A stretch of DNA of 64,000 nucleotides from Pontiella sulfatireligans (lineage in GTDB: Bacteria; Verrucomicrobiota; Kiritimatiellia; Kiritimatiellales; Pontiellaceae), in assembly GCF_900890705.1 (NCBI RefSeq), contig NZ_CAAHFH010000001.1:1054001-1118000 (forward strand). Reading direction: 5' to 3'. A model generated the notes under the pieces. It ran no database searches, was not told where the DNA came from, and saw nothing but the letters and a program-made list of their open reading frames with translations. A program made the position numbers and the translations under genes. Each line of letters opens with the position of its first letter. Position 1 is the stretch's first letter. Of the stretch, positions 15,783 to 24,533 are shown one piece after another.

Positions 15783-18452
15783 TTAAGGAAGCGAGAAGAC
15801 CTGGTCGTAGAGTGGCAGGCTCCGGTCGTCCCACATTTGCTCCTGTTCGATGCCATCGAACCACAGTGGCCGGATATGGCTTTGGCTCCAGATTTCCGCC
15901 TCGGAAACCAAACTGCTGAGGATCGTTGGATACGTGGCGCTTAAATCGTTGCTCTCATAAATATCATTCTCGATATTGAAGAGTCTCCAAGTGACGGGAG
16001 CGCCGAAAGAAGTCCACCTAACGGCTTTCCATTGATCTTGCCGAATGCCCACACTGTGTTCTCCCGTTGTTCCATACCCCGGATTATGTCGCAGGGTGTA
16101 GATCGGGTTGCCCACGCGCCCGCTGTTGCCGGCGAGGATCGCATCCCAGACATCGACTCCATCGATTTCCTTGCCTGCGGGAATCTCTGCCATGCCAAGG
16201 CGGGCGAATGTCGGATAAAAATCAATCGCGGATACCGGATGGTCATAGATGGCGCCGGCTTGGATCACGTCGGGCCAATGCATGAAGAAGGGAACGCGGA
16301 ATCCGCCCTCCACCGTATCGCCCTTTCTTCCCCTCAACGGGGTATTTCTGGCGCCCTGGTCGGTTCTTCCCCCGTTGTCACTGAGGAAAATAATCAGGGT
16401 GTTGTCGAATTGGCCGTTGGCTTTCAGGGCATCCACAAGGTCACCCACCCCGCGGTCCATCGCATAGACCATGCCCGCATAGGTTTTGCGTTGGTAATCA
16501 GTGATATCCGGGAACATGGCCATGTCCTCCGTTTTCGCCTCAAGTGGCGTGTGGGGCGCATTGTACGACATGAACAGGAAGAACGGCTGCTCCCGCTCTA
16601 CAGCCTCATCAAGAAAGCGGACTCCATAATCGGTCAGCACATCGGTCAAATAGTTCGTCGCCGTCAGGGTTGTGTCGTCAATCCCGTTATGTTCAGGATA
16701 CGACTTATAATCCGTGGCATTCCCATAGGGGCCAAAGTAGTTATGACCGCCGCCGAGGAACCCGTAGAAATCGTCGAATCCACGAACATTGGGGTGGTGT
16801 TCCGGCTGCTGCCCCATGTGCCATTTGCCCATGATGCCCGTGAAATATCCGGTATCCTGCAGCACAGTGCTGATCATGGTTTCGCTGACGGGAATTCCCT
16901 GGTCGGTGTAGTCGCCCCCATTAAAGTTCGGCAAATTGAACGGCCCGCCATACTCATGCGGGTAGCGGCCGGAGAAAAGCCCCATACGGCTGGGGCCGCA
17001 GAACGGATGCACCACATACGCCGAGGTGAACACCGTGCCGTTTGCCGCCAGATTGTCCAGCTGAGGCGTCACGATATCAGGGGTTCGCCCCTGAGCGTAA
17101 ACATTGAAGCTCACGTCGGCATACCCAAGGTCATCCGCCATAATAACGAGGATATTGGGCCGGGATGTAAAAAGCCGGTTTCTTGCAAATAACTGATCCC
17201 GGGTCGATGCGCAGATCGTGCGCACCACATGGTTGTAGCCTGGAATAGTTGAAGGGGAACTGTTCGAGCAAACCCATGCCGTATTCCATTCGCCGTTTGC
17301 CAGATTGTCGGTCCACTCGGCCGTATAGGAAATGCCCGGATTGGTATGTGTTGTCTCCAGGCTGTTAAAATGAGCTGCGCCGAGTTGGTTGTATTCAACA
17401 TAGGGTTGAATCCCCTTATCGGCCGGGTTGGTTGGATCGCCGCCATGGGCAAATTCATATATATCAAGTACGCCGTCATCATCGGTGTCGATAAATTTGC
17501 GGCCAGCCAGGCTGTATGCTTCAATGAATTCCCCCCAGCCATCGAGGACGACCGGAATAGGTTCCACGTAAAGTTGCAAGGTCGCCGCATCGGAACCTCC
17601 CAGAGCGGTAACCAGTACCGTGAAGGTGTTGGTTCCCGCGTCTGCCGCACCCGGAGTGCCGGAAAGCGTTCCATTGGTTGCAACCTGAAGCCACTCGGGA
17701 CCGAATACTTTTGCGAAGGTTATCGGATCGGTTTCCGGGTCGGAAGCGTCACCGGCCAGCGATTGGCCGGTATAGGAAGCGCCCTCGGCGGCATCGGGCT
17801 TGGCGATCGGATCAACACTGAAACCTGGAGGATTGTTTCCGCCAATGGAATCCACGGTCAATTCCAGCACATCAAGGCGGGGTTTCGGAGAAGAAGTCGG
17901 GGCCTCCATTCGCATTCCCAGATATATAATCCTGCCCACATCGGCTGAAGTAGTCGAATAGAACGAGGTTGACGGATGGTCGATCCAGGTGCCGTCAATA
18001 TTGAATGAAATATGGCCCACTTCCGTTAAGTTGGATGTCGTCAAATCGTCATTCATAGGGGCCGAAATAGTAAACAGGCTGATCCGTGCTGTTTCATCAC
18101 CGCTATAACCGCCGCCCCAATCGTGCAGGGACAAAGAAACGCTGAACGTTTCGCCGGTTGAGACCACCATATAACCGGCAGCATTGATGGCCTGATTAAG
18201 GGTCGGAAGCGAACCTCGCGAGTCCGGTTGGGGGCTTCCGCCCGTGCCGGTATCGGTTGTAAATCCGAGAGATTCAACCCCGCTTGCGTTGTACCAATAG
18301 GGCGTCTCCGCAAAGGTTTGTTCGCCCGACGCGGCAGGTTCGGTTGCTTCGAAATCGCCGTTTCCGGTTGATCCCGCAATAACGACCGCGGCATCCGACG
18401 ATGCTGTGGCAACACACAAGAGCCCCACCATGACCAACGCATGTTTTTTCAT
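15783..18452 (-). CDS. Multidomain sulfatase with N-terminal adhesion-like modules
   Basis: Secreted 889-residue protein. After a signal peptide (1-21) comes a beta-sandwich (about 22-200), a cadherin/putative-Ig module (208-300; GDASDPETDPITF, WLQVATNGTLSGTPG), a calcium-loop segment like thrombospondin type 3 repeats (DTDDDGVLDIYEFAHGGDPT, about 322-341) and a FYR-type module ending LFARNRLFTS. Only then does the sulfatase domain begin at [16 protein letters not shown] (about 431), with FGly motif CGPSR at C485, GKWHMG and FLSDNGG. I chose ATG 18452 (GGGA site upstream) over a TTG at 18467. Usual S1 sulfatases have 450-550 residues, so about 410 are extra. The same architecture occurs at 21642-24521. 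The N-terminal half presumably anchors or targets the enzyme to a glycan. Confidence 0.93.
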   Translation of the reverse strand: MKKHALVMVGLLCVATASSDAAVVIAGSTGNGDFEATEPAASGEQTFAETPYWYNASGVESLGFTTDTGTGGSPQPDSRGSLPTLNQAINAAGYMVVSTGETFSVSLSLHDWGGGYSGDETARISLFTISAPMNDDLTTSNLTEVGHISFNIDGTWIDHPSTSFYSTTSADVGRIIYLGMRMEAPTSSPKPRLDVLELTVDSIGGNNPPGFSVDPIAKPDAAEGASYTGQSLAGDASDPETDPITFAKVFGPEWLQVATNGTLSGTPGAADAGTNTFTVLVTALGGSDAATLQLYVEPIPVVLDGWGEFIEAYSLAGRKFIDTDDDGVLDIYEFAHGGDPTNPADKGIQPYVEYNQLGAAHFNSLETTHTNPGISYTAEWTDNLANGEWNTAWVCSNSSPSTIPGYNHVVRTICASTRDQLFARNRLFTSRPNILVIMADDLGYADVSFNVYAQGRTPDIVTPQLDNLAANGTVFTSAYVVHPFCGPSRMGLFSGRYPHEYGGPFNLPNFNGGDYTDQGIPVSETMISTVLQDTGYFTGIMGKWHMGQQPEHHPNVRGFDDFYGFLGGGHNYFGPYGNATDYKSYPEHNGIDDTTLTATNYLTDVLTDYGVRFLDEAVEREQPFFLFMSYNAPHTPLEAKTEDMAMFPDITDYQRKTYAGMVYAMDRGVGDLVDALKANGQFDNTLIIFLSDNGGRTDQGARNTPLRGRKGDTVEGGFRVPFFMHWPDVIQAGAIYDHPVSAIDFYPTFARLGMAEIPAGKEIDGVDVWDAILAGNSGRVGNPIYTLRHNPGYGTTGEHSVGIRQDQWKAVRWTSFGAPVTWRLFNIENDIYESNDLSATYPTILSSLVSEAEIWSQSHIRPLWFDGIEQEQMWDDRSLPLYDQVFSLP

Positions 18453-18549
18453 AGTATTTCCCGTCAATTAATCGGTAGCTTTCGAAACGACCAGACACAA
18501 CCAATCTGCCAAAAGCGAATAAGGTTAATTCACCAATGTGCTGAACAAA

Positions 18550-18578
18550 GGAATCTCATGCAGTCTGCATGAGATTCC
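18550..18578 (-). terminator. Strong hairpin, probable rho-independent terminator
   Basis: A perfect 14-base stem (GGAATCTCATGCAG with CTGCATGAGATTCC, one-base loop) lies 19 bases beyond the stop of the PEP-CTERM gene, and on the minus strand it runs into TTTGTTC. It would separate the genes above from the sulfatase and paralogue array below. Confidence 0.7.
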
Positions 18579-18596
18579 GTATTGAGAGGAGATGGC

Positions 18597-19349
18597 CTAG
18601 ATCATGAATCTGCGGCGGATGAACATGACTGCACCACCGAAGACTGCAACCAGACCGAGCGTTGCCGGCTCCGGAATGACGACTGAAAGGTCATCTATAA
18701 AAATCGTCTCGTCGTTTCCACCGTGCATGCCGAAGCGATAACGGTTGATAGACATATCGGAAGCTACCAAGCCGGAAGCAATAATTGTAGCATAGCTTGT
18801 TGTAGTACCGTCAGTCATTGTAAGATCCATTTCATAGGAATTGGCCGTAACATTATTATAGGAAACGGTAATATCCTGCCATACATCATCACCTAGGTGG
18901 GTCGTTCCACTTCCAGACGCAAAGGCCAGATTGCCACCAACTAGAGTGATATTACCGCCTTGGTTGAACTCAATCTCCATATCGGTAGTAGCGTTCGGTG
19001 TAAACTCAAGCTGCGCACCAAGATCACGCGGAAGTACGGTGTTGAGATTGATAAACAGATCAAAGTTTACCTGCAAAGCGGTACTCACCGCGGTGGAAGC
19101 AAAGTTTGCCTCGGTTTTCTCGTTGCCGGTCCCATTGAGCTCACCAACATTGGATCCAGTAGTTGGATTTGCGGAAACGCGCCCATCGAGAAGAGCAGAA
19201 CCTGCACTCCAGCTAGTTCCCGCAACCTCTGCCGGCAGAGCAGTGAAAGCTGTTCCCACCGTTTCATTGAAGTCTTCCGTGAACAGCGCTGCCTGAGCCA
19301 GAGTCGTCCCCATGAGCGCTACTGTGATTATTCCTATTATTTTTTTCAT
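18597..19349 (-). CDS. PEP-CTERM exported protein
   Basis: Exported protein of 250 residues. The ATG at 19349 has an AAAGGAG site 6 bases upstream; the longer open frame to 19613 overlaps the preceding gene and is rejected. The signal peptide ends near A20. The body looks like a concanavalin-like beta-sandwich (TEDFNETVGTAFTAL, DLGAQLEFTPNATTDMEIEF, DVWQDITVSYNN, ETIFIDDLSVV). The C-terminus has VIPEPATLGL, a hydrophobic segment and RRRFMI, the PEP-CTERM signal. It is a candidate matrix or surface protein. The hairpin just downstream suggests it ends a transcript, and it follows the 660-residue exported protein by 91 bases, a gap holding an inverted repeat (GAGCGCC, 19393-19399, with GGCGCTC, 19414-19420). 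Confidence 0.87.
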   Translation of the reverse strand: MKKIIGIITVALMGTTLAQAALFTEDFNETVGTAFTALPAEVAGTSWSAGSALLDGRVSANPTTGSNVGELNGTGNEKTEANFASTAVSTALQVNFDLFINLNTVLPRDLGAQLEFTPNATTDMEIEFNQGGNITLVGGNLAFASGSGTTHLGDDVWQDITVSYNNVTANSYEMDLTMTDGTTTSYATIIASGLVASDMSINRYRFGMHGGNDETIFIDDLSVVIPEPATLGLVAVFGGAVMFIRRRFMI

Positions 19350-19440
19350 TTGTTTCTCCTTTGTTCGTTTGTGTTTCTTAATTTGGTCTCCAGAGCGCCT
19401 CGGAGGAGATTGGGGCGCTCTTTCAACCCTGTCTTGCTTC

Positions 19441-21423
19441 CTATTCAACCAGTAGCTTGATGAACATCTTGTTGGTTGCAGTACCGACACTTTCGGTATA
19501 GTTGCTAAGAATGTTGTCATTAGCGGTAATCGGAAGGGGGCCGTTGGTTGTCCATAACCCAAGCACAAGGTCATCCCTGGTGAGCACGGAATAGCTAATC
19601 GTGTTGTCGCCAATCAGGGCAAAAATATAGTTCCCCGAAGATGCCTCGAACGATGGCAGCACACCGACATCGTCTGCATTGGTTGGGTTGCCACCGAACG
19701 CATATTCACCCCAGTCAACGACGCCATCCATATCTGCATCATCGGTCTTGACGCCCGTCAGGCCATAATCTGCGGTAAAGTCGTCCCATGGTCCCGGAGG
19801 CAGATCAAAGGCGTTTGTGTAGTAGATGCGGCAGATGAGATCATCCATTTCAATGCCGCCGCCCAAGGTAAAGCCTTTAGGATCAATCACAGTCGGATAG
19901 ATGGCACTGCCCGAATAATAGAGCAGGGTATTGGTCATCCCGTCTTCGGTGAAGGTCCATGATGCCGCAGTATCCATGTTGGATATGATCACACTGCAAT
20001 CCCAGACCGTCGGTGCCGCTGTTTTTTTCGCACGGTAGGCTACGTGAAGGCGATCGCCCTGAAGGTCATCACCGGAGATGCCGACATCACCTAGGGGAAT
20101 CCAACCCGTAACGTTATTTGACGAGCCCACATTGCTATAGTTGTTTGCCGGCTTGAGCAGTACCGCCATGGACCCGTTATCGTCCTGGGCAATGCGGCAG
20201 CCAAGCATCTTTGTATACTCATTCGGATCATCCACGCTTTCTACCTGATTTATGGAATATGCTATTTTTGTATCGGGATCCTTGTTGTTTATAGAATTGG
20301 CCGTCAGGTACAGGTCAAAGAAGGGATGCTCGTCCCCATGGCCGGTGGCATACACTCTGGTATTTACACTCCACTGGATCGTTTCGTCTACGAGGGGCGC
20401 GCGGCCCAGTCCGGTTATCCATTTGCGACCGGTCTGATTCACGGCACTGTCTATATTCCGATGAGAACCGAATTTGCCGTATTTATCGTGAGCAACTCGA
20501 ACAAAGGGTGTTCCTGACATATAGCCCCAATCGCCATACCAGGTGCTGCTGTCATCCGTCCACGCCTGCCCTTCCTCGGCGTTCCCTTTGGCACCATCGA
20601 TGTTCCCATCGCACACCTCGTCATACAGGATGTCCTGGTGATAGGAGTAGAACTCGAACGAGTCAACCTGCCGGCTTCCCGGCGCAATATTGTTTTTGGT
20701 TTCATCATTAGTCCCTTCCATCATGCCGACATAGTCGGGTGCATTGTAGAAATTAAGGGATGACTTGAACGTCCAGCGACCGGCAATGCAGACCTCATCC
20801 GTCGCCAGATTTTTAACTACCAACTCGAGTTTCCAGTCGTTCTTATTGATTCCGCGCATCAGTTGGGCGGTATATTCAAGCCAGTCACTTTCTCCGATAT
20901 AGTTGACGACCCCCGTATATTTTTCAAGATGCCCCTCAAAGGCAGTGGCTGATTGAGCGTTATCACCCGTTGAGGCCAGCTGGAAGGTCAGGCTTTGCAC
21001 AGGTCCCTTCGAGCGGCGAAGCGAGCACCTGATATTGTCATTCCCGCCTGAGCCCAAAAACTTCAAGGTAAACAATATGCCGTTGTTTGCCGGAGTTGCA
21101 CCGAGAGCTTCGTACTTGAATACCGCTTTAGCAACCAGCGTGTCGCCGCGGGTATCCGCCACTTCGCTTTCGCCCCAGTAGGCCCAGTTGGAATACACGG
21201 TGCAAACCCCCAAGGCACCGTTGTATCCTGCTGCGTTTGTGTCGACAACGAACCCATTCGGATAGTTGCTCGGCCAGGCCGTGCTCCAATCTACCTGACC
21301 GTGAAGATTTCCGTTCGTATACCCTTCGGCCGCCGTAAAATCGGTAAAGGCCGCCTGTGCTTGTCCAGCCACCAAAACCACGGCGGCTATCGCACCAATT
21401 ATGAACTGCGTTTTCATTCTCAT
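19441..21423 (-). CDS. Exported protein sharing a domain with the nearby sensor kinase
   Basis: Exported protein of 660 residues; ATG 21423 follows AGGAGAGG at proper spacing (an ATG at 21417 is also in frame). After a signal peptide (to about A25) comes a concanavalin-like domain beginning FTDFTAAEGYTNGNLHGQVDW and including NIRCSLRRS and AQLMRGINKNDWKLELVV. The kinase at 27135-30200 has the parallel segments FDEAEGFADGNINNHPRW, MRVALRRLDD and TLLRGEDQADWTVCTTL. A second related beta-sandwich spans about 265-545 (GQAWTDDSSTWYGDWGY onward). The C-terminus has a calcium-loop segment (DDADMDGVVDWGEYAFGGNP) and a FYR-like end (MFIKLLVE). No enzymatic residues are evident. Its place between sulfatases, a PEP-CTERM protein and the two-component system suggests a glycan-binding surface protein. 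Confidence 0.84.
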   Translation of the reverse strand: MRMKTQFIIGAIAAVVLVAGQAQAAFTDFTAAEGYTNGNLHGQVDWSTAWPSNYPNGFVVDTNAAGYNGALGVCTVYSNWAYWGESEVADTRGDTLVAKAVFKYEALGATPANNGILFTLKFLGSGGNDNIRCSLRRSKGPVQSLTFQLASTGDNAQSATAFEGHLEKYTGVVNYIGESDWLEYTAQLMRGINKNDWKLELVVKNLATDEVCIAGRWTFKSSLNFYNAPDYVGMMEGTNDETKNNIAPGSRQVDSFEFYSYHQDILYDEVCDGNIDGAKGNAEEGQAWTDDSSTWYGDWGYMSGTPFVRVAHDKYGKFGSHRNIDSAVNQTGRKWITGLGRAPLVDETIQWSVNTRVYATGHGDEHPFFDLYLTANSINNKDPDTKIAYSINQVESVDDPNEYTKMLGCRIAQDDNGSMAVLLKPANNYSNVGSSNNVTGWIPLGDVGISGDDLQGDRLHVAYRAKKTAAPTVWDCSVIISNMDTAASWTFTEDGMTNTLLYYSGSAIYPTVIDPKGFTLGGGIEMDDLICRIYYTNAFDLPPGPWDDFTADYGLTGVKTDDADMDGVVDWGEYAFGGNPTNADDVGVLPSFEASSGNYIFALIGDNTISYSVLTRDDLVLGLWTTNGPLPITANDNILSNYTESVGTATNKMFIKLLVE

Positions 21424-21641
21424 CTATTCCTCTCCTAGTTGTTTTTCTTCCTTTTTACTTCCCTGACTCTTCCATTTGCCCAAATACCCTTCCGGGGTTA
21501 TGGAGATGCTCCCGCCAGCGGAACACCGGCCATGACCGGCCGGATGCGTTCCTCCGAATTTACAGCCTCGACGTCTGTAAAAATTCTGTGTCCGTTTTTC
21601 GGTTTGCTGAAAGATTTCATCTTCATGCGCTCCGCATTGGT
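21424..21641. promoter_or_regulatory. Leader region with two inverted repeats
   Basis: The 218 bases between the multidomain sulfatase and the exported protein hold an imperfect palindrome at 21520-21552 (arms GGAAC and CCGGCC with GGCCGG and GTTCC) and a hairpin at 21560-21580 (TTACAG with CTGTAA). Either could end the upstream transcript or shape the leader of the downstream gene. A 42-codon minus-strand ORF (21498-21626) also lies here, but has a poor ribosome site. Confidence 0.35.
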
Positions 21642-24521
21642 TTACCGGCTGAAGCTCTGGTCATATTTCGGCATGCCGTTCACGTTCCAATTGGTATAGC
21701 TGATCTCCGAGTTGAACCAGAGCGGGTCTAGGCCGTGTGTGCCCCACTCCTGCGCAACGAGAAGCATCGCATCAAGCTCGGCGGAGGCGGCTGGATCGGT
21801 GATAATATTGCTCGCCTCGCCAACATCCGTGGACAGGTCGTACACCGACCACACGCCGAAGTTCTTGCGGGTGGCTTTAATGTCGTTTTTGCGGAGTCCA
21901 AGCGAGTACCCGTTGCTGAGGTAGCGAGCCCAGATTATGGTATCATCGACATGGGCATTCCCGTTGGTTACGATGCCATCCCAAATGTCTTTGCCGGCGA
22001 GGGTCTTTCCTTCCGGAATCGTCGTTTCGGCCAACCGGGCAAAGGTCGGGAAGAAGTCATAGGCACTCATCGGATAATCATAAACCTCTCCTGCAGGGAT
22101 CGCATTCGGGTAGTGCATGAACATCGGCACGCGCACTCCACCATCATACGTATCCCCTTTACCCCCCTTCAGCGGATTGTTATCGGCATCGTCTTCCACT
22201 TCCCTTCCGCCATTATCGCTCAGGAAGACAATCAGCGTATCGTCCATAACCCCTTTGGCCGTCAACGCGGCGACCACGTCGCCAACGCCGCGGTCAACCG
22301 CATCCATCATGGCCACCAGGTTCTGTCGATCCGAATAGGCGCCATAGGCGCCGCTCCCGCCGAACCGGGCGATCAAATCCTCGCTTTTACCCTGCATCGG
22401 AGAATGCGGCGCCGTGTAGGACAGGAAGAGGAAGAACGGCTCATCGGAAGGCGCCTGCTCAATGAAGTCCACGGCATCGACCGAAAGTATGTCGGTCAAA
22501 TATCCCGACAAAATATTGGTTTCTGCCGCCTGGCGCGTGAGCCAGAATTGGTAGTCGTTGACCACGGAAGGATCATATTTCGACAGCCATGGCGCATAAT
22601 AGTTGTGTCCGCCGCCGAGCATTCCAAACCAATAGTCGAATCCGCGGTTGTTCGGATGGGCAAAGTCGGCGACTCCCATATGCCACTTCCCGATCATGCC
22701 CGTATGATAGCCGGCATCCTGCAGCACCGTGGCCATGGTGGTTTCATTGGTGAGAATTCCCCCGATCTCATTTGCGGGTTCGTAGCCCCAGGTGGTCTGT
22801 GTTACTAGACTCGGCCGGTTTGCCGTTTCGTACGGCAGGTTTTCCAAAGCGCCGATGTGGTGCGGATAGCGCCCCGACATGATTCCCACGCGGCTCGGTC
22901 CGCAGAACGGATGCGGCACGTAGGCCTGGGCAAAGATCATGCCGTTGGCCGCCAGCGAATCGATTTCGGGGGTGTTGATCGCATGTGCTGGAGCAGGCGT
23001 TATTTGACCCCAACGAGCGATGCTATAGTCTCTATTATATCCGACGTCGGAATAACCAAGGTCGTCGCACATAATGATCAGAATATTCGGTCGTTCACCG
23101 GAGGGCGTGGGGGCAGCCGGGAACAGGCGGTTGCGGAAGAACAATTTAGATTGGCCCGTGCCGTTGAGTTGGCGTTCCACTTCGTTGTATCCTGGAAGCG
23201 TTGCCGCCGTCACGTTGGTGGCATCCCAAATTTGGCTCCAGTTATTCGTTGTGAGGTTGTCAATCCATTCTGCGGTATAGGTGATGCCCGAATTGGTATT
23301 GGCGGTTTCCACGCAGATAAAGCTGGCCACATCGTCTGTTCCATATTCAACAACAGGAGCAACCCCCTTGTCGGCAGGATTGGTCGGGTTTCCGCCATGG
23401 GCATACTCATAGATATCGAACACCCCATCGCTGTCCGCATCGTCAAACTTGTCGCCGCTAAGGTCGTAGTCACTGACAAATTCTTCCCAGCCTGTAGGAG
23501 GCGCCGGCGGAGCGTTTACGGTAACATTCATCACGGCCGTGTCCACGCCACCCGTTGCAGAAACCTGAACTGTGAAGGCATTGACGCCTACGTTGTTCGA
23601 AGCCGGGGTTCCGATGATGGTTCCGTCGACATCAACCGTAAGCCAGTCGGGACCATCGGTTTTCAAGAATTCCATCGGATCGGATTCCGGATCGGAGGCA
23701 TCGCCTGCGATCGAGTTGGTGTAGCCTACATCGATATCAGCATTAGGCTTGTTGAAAGGATCGTTGGCAAACGATGGCGGCTGGTTGACAGGCGGCCCGC
23801 TTGTACCCGATGTTGCATTGAAATAGTTAAGCTTAAACCCGGTGTTCCCTGCGGTGGTTTTGGCGATGTCGGCATAGACGCCGACCGAGGTGATATCATT
23901 CATGCCCGGCGTTGCAACAGAACCGATGACGCCGCCGTCGTTATTCACCGGAGTAAAGGCGTACCAGGTCAACGAGGCTGGATCCGTTGAGGAGGCAGAA
24001 GCGTAGGAGAGTGCCAGCGTGAGGGCTGGATCACTTACATACCATGAAGTAGATCCTCCATTGTCTTTCTCGATCAGGTATCTGAAGGCGCCGCTGCTGC
24101 CTACATATCTACCCCCCATGGCAATGCTGGTGAGTGTCGTATTGGTGCTTACGAAGTTTTCCCAGACGACCATGGCTTGCAAGAAGGTAGAACTTGGAGC
24201 CTGGATGAAAACAGAGTCTCCGCCGTCAGCGGCGCCGGAGCCGACATCATCATGGATATCCTTGGATATGGTGATGGCTACAGTCGCATACGCCGCAGCA
24301 TTATAGGTCTGCGACTCGACCGGCGCTACCGATGATACGCTATGAACAGTCTCATCTCCATATACATTGCCTGCTGCATAAACAGTACCTGGCTTGGGAT
24401 TATGATTCGCCGAAGCGGCAAACATGTCCGCGCCAGTGTCTGCCGCGCCCCAATTGACTAAAGTATCGGCTTGAACACCAAGTGCGGCCAGAAGAGCCGC
24501 TGCTAGCATATATGTTTTCAT
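21642..24521 (-). CDS. Multidomain sulfatase with N-terminal adhesion-like modules
   Basis: Secreted 959-residue protein with a GAGAGGG ribosome site before ATG 24521. Order of parts: signal peptide (1-18); beta-sandwich (about 20-245); cadherin/putative-Ig module (248-340; GDASDPESDPMEFL, WLTVDVDGTIIGTP); calcium-loop segment (DDADSDGVFDIYEYAHGGNP, about 360-379); FYR-type module ending KLFFRNRLF; and the sulfatase domain from ERPNILIIMCDDLGYSD (about 476), with CGPSR at C540, GKWHMG and FLSDNGG. The domain order matches the 15783-18452 protein, although the first beta-sandwich differs. The next upstream sulfatase (24534-26234) has a closely similar catalytic domain but lacks the N-terminal modules, so module gain or loss has happened inside one subfamily. 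The 12-base gap to that gene implies co-transcription. Confidence 0.93.
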   Translation of the reverse strand: MKTYMLAAALLAALGVQADTLVNWGAADTGADMFAASANHNPKPGTVYAAGNVYGDETVHSVSSVAPVESQTYNAAAYATVAITISKDIHDDVGSGAADGGDSVFIQAPSSTFLQAMVVWENFVSTNTTLTSIAMGGRYVGSSGAFRYLIEKDNGGSTSWYVSDPALTLALSYASASSTDPASLTWYAFTPVNNDGGVIGSVATPGMNDITSVGVYADIAKTTAGNTGFKLNYFNATSGTSGPPVNQPPSFANDPFNKPNADIDVGYTNSIAGDASDPESDPMEFLKTDGPDWLTVDVDGTIIGTPASNNVGVNAFTVQVSATGGVDTAVMNVTVNAPPAPPTGWEEFVSDYDLSGDKFDDADSDGVFDIYEYAHGGNPTNPADKGVAPVVEYGTDDVASFICVETANTNSGITYTAEWIDNLTTNNWSQIWDATNVTAATLPGYNEVERQLNGTGQSKLFFRNRLFPAAPTPSGERPNILIIMCDDLGYSDVGYNRDYSIARWGQITPAPAHAINTPEIDSLAANGMIFAQAYVPHPFCGPSRVGIMSGRYPHHIGALENLPYETANRPSLVTQTTWGYEPANEIGGILTNETTMATVLQDAGYHTGMIGKWHMGVADFAHPNNRGFDYWFGMLGGGHNYYAPWLSKYDPSVVNDYQFWLTRQAAETNILSGYLTDILSVDAVDFIEQAPSDEPFFLFLSYTAPHSPMQGKSEDLIARFGGSGAYGAYSDRQNLVAMMDAVDRGVGDVVAALTAKGVMDDTLIVFLSDNGGREVEDDADNNPLKGGKGDTYDGGVRVPMFMHYPNAIPAGEVYDYPMSAYDFFPTFARLAETTIPEGKTLAGKDIWDGIVTNGNAHVDDTIIWARYLSNGYSLGLRKNDIKATRKNFGVWSVYDLSTDVGEASNIITDPAASAELDAMLLVAQEWGTHGLDPLWFNSEISYTNWNVNGMPKYDQSFSR

Positions 24522-24533
24522 TTCATCCCTCTC

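Noticed and set aside
19393..19420. Terminator between the 660-residue exported protein and the PEP-CTERM gene
   Set aside because: The 7-base stem has no T-run on the minus strand; noted as an inverted repeat only.
21498..21626. 42-codon minus-strand ORF between the multidomain sulfatase and the exported protein
   Set aside because: Ribosome site too close to the ATG, no signal peptide or known motif, and it overlaps two inverted repeats; kept only as a note in the leader entry.
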